In this document: piece after piece, positions 27,826 through 36,900 of the stretch | Layout: every line of letters starts with the position of its first letter | Position numbering within the stretch: the stretch's first letter is position 1 | Source of the DNA: an uncultured Glaciecola sp. | GTDB lineage: Bacteria; Pseudomonadota; Gammaproteobacteria; Enterobacterales; Alteromonadaceae | Direction: 5' to 3' | Length of the DNA stretch: 56,558 bases | NCBI GenBank assembly: GCA_905479945.1 | Contig: CAJQOP010000074.1 | Span: forward strand, 1 to 56,558 | The notes under the pieces: model-generated | Database searches by the model: none | What the model was told of the DNA's origin: nothing | What the model saw: only the letters and a program-made list of their open reading frames with translations | Translations under genes and position numbers: made by a program

Positions 27826-28829
27826 ACTAACTCTCCCATATCTCTTTGATTCAACTGCTTCTCGATGGGGTAGGCAGACGATACGGTTCTGAGTGGAATA
27901 GCATACAGCGCAAAAGCTTTCTTAATTGTTTCAAAGTGCAAAGCTTGCTGTGTTTTGTAGCGCTCGTTGCTCGCATTTTCTCCTAAATTCATTTGCTGAC
28001 GCTCTAAGCCATTGGTAACTGTGAGCGTCTGTTTGACTGGTGAGATTGGCAGCGATACCTCCATTGGGTCACTCACAAGAATCGCTTTGATTTCGCAGTG
28101 GCGAGCAATATTACTAACAATTGCCATTGAAGCTTCGTTTAAATTATTAAAATCGCTAATTAGATATACTAATGCGCCTGGTTTTGCCAAGTGCTGTAAA
28201 CGCTGCATCGACTTTTGAAAAATGGCCTGGGTATCAACTTGTACGGCTTCGAATTTTGGTTGATGAATATCAACTAAAGCCTGCATTACTGTTAGCGCGC
28301 TTTTGGCCTGCGCTTTAGGTTTAAGCTCGACATCTTGTTGATTATTAAAAATTAAACCGCCAACTTTGTCACCGCGTTGAACTGCATTCCATGTAATTAA
28401 TGCTGCCAGATGCGCAGCTTGAACTGATTTACACAAAAATGCAGTACCAAAATACATTGATTGGGTAAAGTCAGTAAATACAAATACGGGCCTCTCACGT
28501 TCTTCACGAAACACTTTTGTATGTGTTTTTCCTGTGCGCGCAGTTACGCGCCAATCGATACTGCGGATGTCGTCGCCAGGCTGATAATGTCGAGACTCAT
28601 CAAACTCCATACCGCGCCCCTTTATTTTCGAACGGTCGCCTCCAGACAAAGCACCTGCTATGTCTCTACTTGGGCTTAAGTGAAGCAAATGAGACAAAGA
28701 GCGGTATGACAAAAGCTCAGGCAAACCCACATCTACGCCATTTGTTTTGTACTTTGCTAACCATTGGGCAATTTCCTTAGAGGAATTAGCCGATTGATTT
28801 GCTGCTTGATTTTTAAACATCAGTGACAC
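27822..28829 (-). CDS. DUF58 domain protein of the Bat operon
   Basis: A 335-residue soluble-looking protein. The core motif GRGMEFDESRHYQPGDD and the following SIDWRVTARTGK are the hallmark of DUF58. A VWA-like fold follows, with FVFTDFTQSMYFG as its metal-site-like segment. DUF58 proteins nearly always sit beside a MoxR AAA+ ATPase, as here. They are believed to act with it in a chaperone-like system. The gene lies 56 bp after moxR and overlaps the next gene by 4 bp. Confidence 0.9.
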   Translation of the reverse strand: MSLMFKNQAANQSANSSKEIAQWLAKYKTNGVDVGLPELLSYRSLSHLLHLSPSRDIAGALSGGDRSKIKGRGMEFDESRHYQPGDDIRSIDWRVTARTGKTHTKVFREERERPVFVFTDFTQSMYFGTAFLCKSVQAAHLAALITWNAVQRGDKVGGLIFNNQQDVELKPKAQAKSALTVMQALVDIHQPKFEAVQVDTQAIFQKSMQRLQHLAKPGALVYLISDFNNLNEASMAIVSNIARHCEIKAILVSDPMEVSLPISPVKQTLTVTNGLERQQMNLGENASNERYKTQQALHFETIKKAFALYAIPLRTVSSAYPIEKQLNQRDMGELV

Positions 28830-28885
28830 TCATCATGCTCAATTGAATATTTTCTTAGGTACACAAATAATAATTATGATAATGA

Positions 28886-29854
28886 TTATCCAACGGGTAC
28901 AAGTTTGACAATTTTATCTATAACTTTGTTAGCGTTGATGCCTTCAGCTTGGGCTTGGTAACTCAAAATAAGGCGGTGACGAAGTACGTTGTGCAAAACT
29001 GCTTGTACATCGTCAGGGCCTACAAAGTCTCTGCCATTCAACCATGCATGTGAACGTGCACAGCGCTCTAAAGCGATAGTCGCTCTCGGGCTGGCACCGA
29101 ATTCAACCCACTGAGCAAGTTCGGCGTCATAGTTTTCAGGTCTTCTGGTAGCCATAATCAGTTGCACAATATAAGCCTCTAGAGCTGGCGACAGATGCAT
29201 TGCCATTATCTCGGCTCTGGCGTTCGCTATATCTGTTTGGCTTAGTTTATTAACAATTGATTGTGCCACGGTGCTCTCGACCCGAACAGCTTCGCCGCGT
29301 GTTAAGCGAAGTATTTCTAATTCAGTTTCTGCGCCTGGATAGTCAATTTCAACATGCATAAGAAAGCGGTCAAGTTGCGCTTCCGGCAGTGGGTAAGTCC
29401 CTTCTTGTTCGAGTGGGTTTTGCGTCGCCATTACCAAAAATAATTCGGATAACTTATAAGTTGTATTACCTACGGTGATTTGGCGTTCTGCCATTGCCTC
29501 AAGTAACGCTGATTGTACCTTTGCAGGTGCACGATTGATCTCATCGGCGAGCACTAAATTATGAAAAAGAGGCCCTTTTTGAAATATAAACTCTCCGGTT
29601 TCTGGACGATAAATGTCGGTACCAGTTAAATCGGCTGGCAATAGGTCAGGGGTAAACTGTACGCGATGAAAATCTGCTTCAATACCATCTGATAAGGCAT
29701 TAACAGCGCGAGTCTTGGCTAAGCCGGGAGGGCCTTCAACTAACAAGTGGCCATCTGCTAGTAAAGCAATCAAAATACTTAATGTAAGAGAGGGTTGTCC
29801 GATAATTTGTCGATCTAAATGGGCCTGTAATTGCTTAAATTCTTCTACTGCCAT
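28886..29854 (-). CDS. MoxR-family AAA+ ATPase
   Basis: First gene of the Bat operon, 322 residues. Walker A is GPPGLAKT (41-48), Walker B is in LVLADEINRAP, and sensor 1 is in LFLVMATQNPLEQEGTYP. The C-terminal lid contains ASPRATIALERCARSHAWL. MoxR ATPases are thought to help mature or assemble metal-containing or membrane complexes with VWA-domain partners, here DUF58, BatA and BatB/C. A probable operon promoter lies in the AT-rich DNA beyond 29855, but I could not assign the hexamers with confidence. Confidence 0.92.
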   Translation of the reverse strand: MAVEEFKQLQAHLDRQIIGQPSLTLSILIALLADGHLLVEGPPGLAKTRAVNALSDGIEADFHRVQFTPDLLPADLTGTDIYRPETGEFIFQKGPLFHNLVLADEINRAPAKVQSALLEAMAERQITVGNTTYKLSELFLVMATQNPLEQEGTYPLPEAQLDRFLMHVEIDYPGAETELEILRLTRGEAVRVESTVAQSIVNKLSQTDIANARAEIMAMHLSPALEAYIVQLIMATRRPENYDAELAQWVEFGASPRATIALERCARSHAWLNGRDFVGPDDVQAVLHNVLRHRLILSYQAQAEGINANKVIDKIVKLVPVG

Positions 29855-30210
29855 AGGTATATTAGCCTTTGTTACGCTGCTTACATTTTTGTCATTATTG
29901 ATGGTCGTTAGTGTGTCACAATTCTAATATTTGCGTACTATTCAATTGTTGCTCAATTACTAGTAAACGAGATGATCAAAATTGATGAAATCAACGGCAT
30001 GCTTCCCCATGAAACTCTGCTAGTCTTATATATGGATGTATATCGTAATTTCAACTTTTCGACTCGTAAATTTACTATTGGTTCTGTATTTTTATGCTTA
30101 ATCGATGAATGCTTAGGGGATCGTGCTTTTGCTAGCAGCAAGCTTAGCGCTATTTTTAGATTCTTTGGGTTAAATTTGAAATTTATCGTATATTTTGTCA
30201 CAATACCCAA

Positions 30211-30227
30211 AAGAGGTCTGACCAGAA
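30211..30227. promoter_or_regulatory. FadR-like operator upstream of fadI
   Basis: The 17-bp site, read on the minus strand as TTCTGGTCAGACCTCTT, matches the FadR pattern CTGGTCnGACC with its inner palindrome GGTC-n-GACC. It lies 24 bp upstream of the TATAAT at 30251-30256, overlapping the expected -35 region. That suits repression relieved by long-chain acyl-CoA. The match is by eye; FadR itself is not in the window. Confidence 0.75.
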
Positions 30228-30250
30228 CTTATTTAAAATACAACTTCCAT

Positions 30251-30256
30251 TATAAT
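30251..30256 (+). promoter_or_regulatory. Probable -10 element of the fadIJ promoter
   Basis: A perfect TATAAT lies 90 bp before the fadI start. No good -35 hexamer is present 17 bp upstream (CTTATT is the best candidate), so the promoter is probably weak or activator-dependent. The FadR-like site just upstream supports it being the functional promoter. Confidence 0.55.
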
Positions 30257-30289
30257 GGTGTAATTGTTACGCACTTATATATTACAAGC

Positions 30290-30331
30290 ATTGCGCTAGC
30301 TAACTTATAGATTGCGCTAGCTAACTTATTG
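30290..30331. repeat. Two tandem 21-bp units in the fadI leader
   Basis: Units at 30290-30310 and 30311-30331 match at 19 of 21 positions, each containing GCGCTAGCTAACTTAT. The second copy ends 14 bp before the fadI start codon, so the duplication lengthens the 5' untranslated region. Confidence 0.9.
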
Positions 30332-30345
30332 CCACAGGATAATCT

Positions 30346-31656
30346 ATGTCAAAGAAACAAGTTTTGAAAACTCAGCAGGGTGATCGTATCGCGATTGTTG
30401 CTGGATTACGTACTCCGTTTGCCAAAATGGCGACTGACTTTCATGGCATTCCCGCAGTTGATTTAGGGAAAATGGTTGTTAACGAGATAATGCTTAAACA
30501 CGATATTGACCCAGCTATTATCCAACAAGTTGTGTACGGTCAAGTAGTGCAAATGCCCGAAGCCCCAAATATCGCAAGAGAAATTGTATTAGGCACTGGC
30601 ATGGGTGTACATACTGATGCATATAGTGTTTCAAGAGCATGTGCGACAAGCTTTCAATCAACCGTCAATATTGCGGAATCAATGATCGTTGGTAACATCG
30701 ATGTTGGAATAGCGGGTGGTGCAGACTCGACCTCCGTTTCGCCAATTGGTGTTTCGAAAAAATTAGCTCGAGCTCTTGTCGACTTACAAAAAACAAAAAC
30801 TTTGGGTCAAAAATTAGGCGTTCTTAAGAACTTGGGCTTAAAGGACTTATTTCCCGTGCCGCCTGCCGTGGCTGAATATTCTACTGGCATGTCGATGGGA
30901 CAAACCGCTGAGCAAATGGCTAAAACACATGGCATTAGCCGCGCATCGCAAGATGAACTCGCGCATCGCTCGCACACCCTTGCAGCACAAAACTGGGAGG
31001 CTGGTAATTTAGATGGCGAAGTCATGACCGCTTATCCTGAACCTTATAAGAAAAGTTTCTCACGCGATAACAATATTCGTTTCGATTCCAAACTTGCGGG
31101 CTACGCTAAACTACGTCCTGTTTTTGACAAAAAGCATGGCACCGTAACTGCGGCGACTGCAACACCGCTTACTGACGGTGCATCAGCAATTATAATGATG
31201 ACTGAGAGCAAAGCTAAAGCATTAGGCTATCAACCAATTGGCTATTTGAAGAGTTATGCATTTGCTGCCATTGATGTATGGGAAGACATGCTTATGGGCC
31301 CTTCATATGCTACTCCTATAGCTTTGGAACGCGCTGGTATGACGCTAAATGATGTAACGCTTATCGAAATGCATGAAGCTTTTGCCGCACAAACACTTTC
31401 AAACGTAAAAATGTTTGCTAGCGATAAGTTTGCTCAAGAAAAGCTAGGCAGAGATAAAGCTATTGGCGAAATAGATATGGATAAATTCAATGTAATGGGA
31501 AGCTCCCTTGCTTACGGACACCCATTCGCCGCAACAGGTACGAGAATGATTACGCAAATGTTAAACGAATTGAACCGTCGCGGCGGTGGAACTGGTTTGC
31601 TGACTGCTTGTGCGGCAGGTGGTTTAGGTGCAGCAATGATAGTGGAGACAGAATAA
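30346..31656 (+). CDS. fadI: Acetyl-CoA acyltransferase (3-ketoacyl-CoA thiolase) FadI
   Basis: The thiolase component of the FadIJ beta-oxidation complex, cleaving 3-ketoacyl-CoA to acetyl-CoA and a shortened acyl-CoA. The 436 residues match FadI and are longer than FadA (about 387). The acylated nucleophile is Cys99 in RACATSFQ. The C-terminal catalytic motifs are [12 protein letters not shown] and [14 protein letters not shown]. It overlaps fadJ by one base (TAATG), so both subunits are made together. A FadR-like operator precedes the gene. The name fadI rather than fadA rests on length and on the FadJ-type partner. Confidence 0.94.
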   Translation: MSKKQVLKTQQGDRIAIVAGLRTPFAKMATDFHGIPAVDLGKMVVNEIMLKHDIDPAIIQQVVYGQVVQMPEAPNIAREIVLGTGMGVHTDAYSVSRACATSFQSTVNIAESMIVGNIDVGIAGGADSTSVSPIGVSKKLARALVDLQKTKTLGQKLGVLKNLGLKDLFPVPPAVAEYSTGMSMGQTAEQMAKTHGISRASQDELAHRSHTLAAQNWEAGNLDGEVMTAYPEPYKKSFSRDNNIRFDSKLAGYAKLRPVFDKKHGTVTAATATPLTDGASAIIMMTESKAKALGYQPIGYLKSYAFAAIDVWEDMLMGPSYATPIALERAGMTLNDVTLIEMHEAFAAQTLSNVKMFASDKFAQEKLGRDKAIGEIDMDKFNVMGSSLAYGHPFAATGTRMITQMLNELNRRGGGTGLLTACAAGGLGAAMIVETE

Positions 31657-33764
31657 TGGGTGCTTTTACGTTAACGAAAAGAGAAGACGGTATCGCGATT
31701 TTGACCATGGATGTGCCGGGCGACAGCATGAATACGCTAAAGGCCGATTTTGGCGATGAAATCAGCTCGATATTAGATGATATTGAGAGTGACTCTGATA
31801 TCCGCGGTGTTGTGGTTGCCAGTGGCAAGAAAGATTCGTTTGTTGCTGGGGCGGATGTAACCATGTTAGCTGCTTGCAATGATGCTGACGAAGCTGAAGA
31901 ATTATCAACGGCGGGTCAAAAATTGTTCGCTCGCATTGAAGATATGAAGAAGACCTTTGTCGCGGCAATTCATGGTCCAGCGCTAGGTGGTGGATTGGAA
32001 CTTGCGATGGCCTGCCACTATCGAGTTTGTTCAGACAGCGCTAAAACGCAACTTGGATTACCAGAAGTACAGCTTGGCTTACTGCCAGGCAGCAGCGGAA
32101 CACAAAGATTACCAGCCTTAATTGGTGTGCAAAAAGCAATGAAAATGATGCTTACAGGCGCACCGGTGCGAGCTAAACAAGCGAAAAAGTACGGTATTGT
32201 CGATGACATGGTGCCTGAGTCCGTACTAATTGATGTTGCGGTTGAGTTTGCGAATAAAAAAATTATCACGCGAACACTGAAAAAAGACATGACCGCGAAG
32301 GTGCTAGAAAACACCTCTTTCGGCCGCAATATTCTTTTTAAGAAAGCGCGCGAACAAACGCTAGCCAAAACCATGGGTAATTACCCCGCACCTATGTACA
32401 TTATTGATTGCATAGAAGCCGGTTTGAAAGATTCTCGTAAAGGTTATGCAACTGAAGCTCGTTTGTTCGGTCAATTAGTTATGACGCCTGAATCTAAGCA
32501 ATTGCGCGGTATATTCTTTGCAACGACCGATATGAAGAAAGAGTCAGGTATTGAAGGCGTTGAACCGACAAAGGTGAAGAAAGTAGGAGTCTTAGGTGGA
32601 GGTTTAATGGGCGGCGGTATCGCGTTTGTTACTGCAACCAAAGCAAAAGTACCGGTAAGAATAAAGGATATTAATCCAGACGGAATTGCAGGTGCCATTC
32701 GCTACAGCTATGAAATTTTGAACAAGAAAGTGAAAAAACGTTTCATGCTCAAAACAGAAATGCAAAAACAACTATCTAGACTAAGTGGTTGCTTAGATTA
32801 CAGCGGATACAAGCATAATGACATGGTGATCGAGGCTGTTTTTGAAGATCTCAAGCTTAAACAACTTATGGTTGCTGAAGTAGAAGAACATTGCAATGAA
32901 AGCACTATCTTCGCTTCTAACACCTCTTCAATTCCAATTGCGCAAATAGCAGCAGAGGCAAAGCGCCCTGAAAATGTAGTGGGTCTTCATTACTTTTCAC
33001 CGGTAGACAAAATGCCATTGGTTGAAGTTATTCCGCACGAGACTACATCAGATCTTGCTATCTCAACAACGGTTGAGTTTGCTAAGCGTCAAGGTAAAAC
33101 TCCGATCGTTGTTAAAGACGGCGCAGGGTTTTACGTTAATCGAATTCTTGCTCCTTACATGAGCGAAGCCGGTTTTATGGCGGTTGAAGGACAACCTTTG
33201 GACGCTATTGATCGAGCATTAACCAAGTTTGGTTTCCCAGTCGGTGCGTTTAAGTTATTGGATGAAGTTGGCATTGATGTTGGCACTAAGATAATTCCAA
33301 TTCTTAAAGGGCAGTTTGGTGAGCGATTTAATGCGCCAGAAGCATTCAATAAGCTGCTTGAAGATGACCGCAAAGGTAAAAAGAATAAATCAGGGTTTTA
33401 TGACTATAAAGGAAAGAAGCCCGGCAAAGACATTGATGACTCGGTTTATGCCTTGTTAGGTGTTGAGCCTGTGAAAACTTTGTCGGATGACACTGTGGTT
33501 GAACGTTGTGTTCTTATGATGCTAAACGAAGCGGCATTGTGTTTACAAGAAGACGTGATTAGAAATCCGCGTGACGGCGATATTGGCGCTATATTTGGTA
33601 TTGGTTTTCCGCCTTTCCTAGGTGGCCCATTCCGTTATATGGATACTCTAGGTATTGATCATGTAGTGAGCAGACTGCAACATTATGCAGATTCTTACTC
33701 AGAAAAATACCAGCCTGCTGAATTACTATTAACAATGAGTAAAGAGAGTAAAACTTTTTACTAA
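31656..33764 (+). CDS. fadJ: Multifunctional fatty acid oxidation complex alpha subunit FadJ
   Basis: A 702-residue two-part enzyme. The N-terminal crotonase domain has HGPALGGGLELAMACHYR and LPEVQLGLLPG, which carry enoyl-CoA hydratase activity. The 3-hydroxyacyl-CoA dehydrogenase part has the NAD motif GVLGGGLMGGGIAF at about 310-323 and the catalytic histidine region GLHYFSPVDKMPLVE near 442. It works with FadI. The start at 31656 ([11 protein letters not shown]) overlaps the fadI stop by one base; a longer frame running back into fadI is not used. A strong terminator follows at 33797. Confidence 0.95.
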   Translation: MGAFTLTKREDGIAILTMDVPGDSMNTLKADFGDEISSILDDIESDSDIRGVVVASGKKDSFVAGADVTMLAACNDADEAEELSTAGQKLFARIEDMKKTFVAAIHGPALGGGLELAMACHYRVCSDSAKTQLGLPEVQLGLLPGSSGTQRLPALIGVQKAMKMMLTGAPVRAKQAKKYGIVDDMVPESVLIDVAVEFANKKIITRTLKKDMTAKVLENTSFGRNILFKKAREQTLAKTMGNYPAPMYIIDCIEAGLKDSRKGYATEARLFGQLVMTPESKQLRGIFFATTDMKKESGIEGVEPTKVKKVGVLGGGLMGGGIAFVTATKAKVPVRIKDINPDGIAGAIRYSYEILNKKVKKRFMLKTEMQKQLSRLSGCLDYSGYKHNDMVIEAVFEDLKLKQLMVAEVEEHCNESTIFASNTSSIPIAQIAAEAKRPENVVGLHYFSPVDKMPLVEVIPHETTSDLAISTTVEFAKRQGKTPIVVKDGAGFYVNRILAPYMSEAGFMAVEGQPLDAIDRALTKFGFPVGAFKLLDEVGIDVGTKIIPILKGQFGERFNAPEAFNKLLEDDRKGKKNKSGFYDYKGKKPGKDIDDSVYALLGVEPVKTLSDDTVVERCVLMMLNEAALCLQEDVIRNPRDGDIGAIFGIGFPPFLGGPFRYMDTLGIDHVVSRLQHYADSYSEKYQPAELLLTMSKESKTFY

Positions 33765-33796
33765 ATCTTTGTTAGTAACATTCGAAAATCAAGTAT

Positions 33797-33828
33797 AAAA
33801 AAACCGAGCTAATGCTCGGTTTTTTGTT
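33797..33828 (+). terminator. Intrinsic terminator after fadJ
   Basis: The hairpin AAAACCGAGC / GCTCGGTTTT with a TAAT loop (33810-33813) is followed by T residues. The A-run on the left arm means it could also end transcription from the opposite strand. It lies 33 bp after the fadJ stop, between convergent genes. Confidence 0.9.
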
Positions 33829-33919
33829 TTATATAAGGACTGTTTAGTTAATTGTTTCAGTAGATCGATAAATGCTTTGGGCCGCTGATATTTGCGCCGG
33901 CCTGTTGATTACACATCTA

Positions 33920-36900
33920 TTATTTGGCGATGCGCACTGCAGGGCGAATTGGGCTTGGTTTTCTCGTTTCTAGCATATGCTTCATGTTCTTGCCTTCAGT
34001 TAGCAACTGTTCAAACTTTGTCGCATTAACTGGTTTACTGAATAAGTAGCCTTGCATCATCTCACAATCGTACTTCTTTAGTATATCTAGCTGCTTCTCA
34101 TGCTCTACACCTTCCGCTACGACCTTAAGTCCTAGGTTGTGTGCAATATTGATAATTGACTCAGCCATGTGCTTGTCGACAGAACTGGTGGCAATATCGT
34201 CTATAAATGCTTTGTCTATCTTTAAGGTGTGTATTGGAAACTTCTTCAAATAAGCCAGTGATGAATAACCAGTGCCAAAGTCATCGAGCGCTAAGTGAAT
34301 ACCGCGCTCTCGCAAGCGTTGCATCATCTTCAATGCTTGCTCAGGGTTTTCCATCAGAGTGCCTTCAGTGATCTCACATTCCAAATGTAGAGGACTTAAG
34401 CCTACTTGTTTTAGTATGCGTTCAATGCGGTCATCAAGATCAGGTAATTCAAACTGTTTGGCTGATATATTAACTGCAACTCGGCCCGTAAATAAACCGG
34501 CATCAACCCAACGTTTTGTATCGATGCAGGCCTTTCTTAGTACTTGTTCGCCAATTTCTAGTATTTGACCAGTTTGTTCTGCTAGGGGGATGAATTGGCC
34601 TGGGCTTACAATACCCTTTTGCGGATGCTCAAAGCGCACGAGTGCTTCCATACTTACTAAGCGACCTGAATTAATATCGACTTTAGGTTGATAGAAAACA
34701 CTAAATAAGTCTTCTTTTATCCCAAATCGTATTAGGTTTTCAATTTGTAATTGGCGTACCGCATTTTGATTCATTTCACCACTGAAGAATTGGTAGTTGC
34801 TGCCGCCATTATTTTTCGCGAAGTACATTGCGGTGTCGGCATTCTTAAGCAACTCTTGGTGAGTTGTTCCGTCTTCAGGATAGGTGGCGATACCAATACT
34901 CACTCCCAACACAAATTCTTGCTTGTTAATATAAAATGGACGAGATAGCGTATCCATAATATCTTGAGCGACGTGTGAAATGCGGTGTACTGTGGTTGTC
35001 GCTTCAATAAGCATACTGAATTCGTCGCCACCTAAACGATAGGTGGTAGAGCTTGAAGTGGTAATCTTTTGTAATCGACGGGCGATTTGCTTAATTAACA
35101 AGTCACCAGTTTGGTGTCCCAAAGAATCATTAATACGTTTAAAGTTGTCCATATCCAGACAAATAAGCGCGTGAGGTGTTTCTCGACGAACTAAGTTTTC
35201 ATGGCTTGCTTGGAAAAAGGAACGATTTGGTAAATTTGTAAGTGGGTCGGTGTTGGCTAATTTTAACAGCTCTTTCTCGGTCTTTTTACGCGAACTAATG
35301 TCCGAGAATACGCCTACATAGTGGCTGATTTGATTATCTTCATTACGAATAGCATCAATGGTCATTTCTAACTGATATTTTTCACCATTTGCGCGCACTG
35401 CATCGACTTCGCCAGACCAATTTCCTTTATGCTTAAGGGTTTTCTTCACTTCTTCAGTAAATGCCTCAGGGTATTGGCTAAATGATAGCTTGCTCGCTAG
35501 GGCTTTCTCAACAGTATCGCCAGTGTAATTGCAGTAGGCGCTGTTTACTGACATAAACTTAAATTCTTGATCCGCTATGAAAACACCTTCAGTAATATTT
35601 TCGAAACTGCTTTTGAATAAATTCAGCTGTTCTTCGGCTTGCTTCAAATGATTAATGTTTTTGAGCGTGCCGGTCATTCTTAATGCATGTTGGTGACTAT
35701 CTCTTTTAACAACCTTGCCTCGGTCTAAAACCCACACCCAGTCACCAGCAAAAGTTTTTACTCGGTAGGCAAGTTCGAAAAATTGTGTTTTCCCTGCTAA
35801 ATGTTCATCCAAAGCTTGTTTTAGACGTTCGACGTCATTTTCATGCACGTTGTTTTCATAGGTTGTATGACTGCGCATGCTGTCTTGTGGAAAATCTATT
35901 GTGTTCCAGGTATTGGCTCTATATATCTGTCCACTGCCAATATCCCAATCCCATAATTCATCGCCACTAGAGGACAAGGTTAGGGTTAAACGTTCGACAT
36001 CATCAGTAAGTGTTTTATCTCGATTTTTACGAGATTTCGTTTTATTAATTTGATAAATGACTAAGAAAATTATGAAGAATGCATAGAAGATTATGGCTCT
36101 AGTGTTCAACCAGAATGGTTTATCAACCGAAATCGACAGCTCATTTGCTTGCGACCATTCACCGCCATTAATACGCGCCTCGACTTTAAAAGTATAGCTA
36201 CCAAAGGTGAGGTAGCTATAAGAGGCTAATCGATTCGTTGTTGTGTAAGTCCAATCTTTATCCAAACCGTCTAGTATGTAACGGTATTCAGTTGCAGTTG
36301 CGTTGATGCTGTTGACTACACCAAATTCAATATTGATGCGGCTTTCAGAATGCGCCATAGCAAACGCATTCATCATGTAGGCGGGCATCAATACTTGTTG
36401 TTCTTCAATATTCGCGTCAGGCGCAGAAAAGCTTAAGAATTGGGGTTTGGCAGGTGTATCGTATTTATTGATATTTTGTTGCTTGGTTTTTAAGTAATGA
36501 ATACCAATTGAACCACCAATTAGCAAGTTGTCGTTGGCTGTCTCTATAATAGCCCCTCGGCCTAACTCATTGAAATTCAAAGCACTCTTAGAGCGTTTCT
36601 TTGTAATGTTAAAGGTGTTGAGTTCGAGCGTGTAGATGCCGTGTCTACTGCCATACCATAAACTATTCTCTATGCCGATTGCAGAACGGATGTCGCTAGT
36701 AGAGCTGTCGTTTGTGCCATTCAGTTGTTTTAGAAGGGTCAAACTCACTTTATCGAGCTTAAAAATTCCTTTGTTTTCAGTAACAACCCAATAGGCATCC
36801 TGATGGCTATAAACCTGCACAATGTTTAGCTTACCGAATTCTTCTAGCCCTGATGGTCTATTGAACTGACTACTGCCACTGGTGCTTATAAGCATGCCAA

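Larger units (their letters stand above)
29855..30345. other. Divergent intergenic region between moxR and fadI
   Basis: The region holds the promoters of moxR (minus) and fadI (plus). Recognisable items are a FadR-like operator at 30211-30227, a TATAAT hexamer at 30251-30256, and a two-copy 21-bp repeat at 30290-30331. An open frame at 29972-30310 runs across the operator and promoter and has no recognised protein features, so I do not annotate it. Confidence 0.7.

Noticed and set aside
29972..30310. A 112-codon open frame between moxR and fadI
   Set aside because: It crosses the FadR-like operator, the -10 element and the first repeat unit of the fadI leader, and shows no recognisable domain. 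It is most likely chance.
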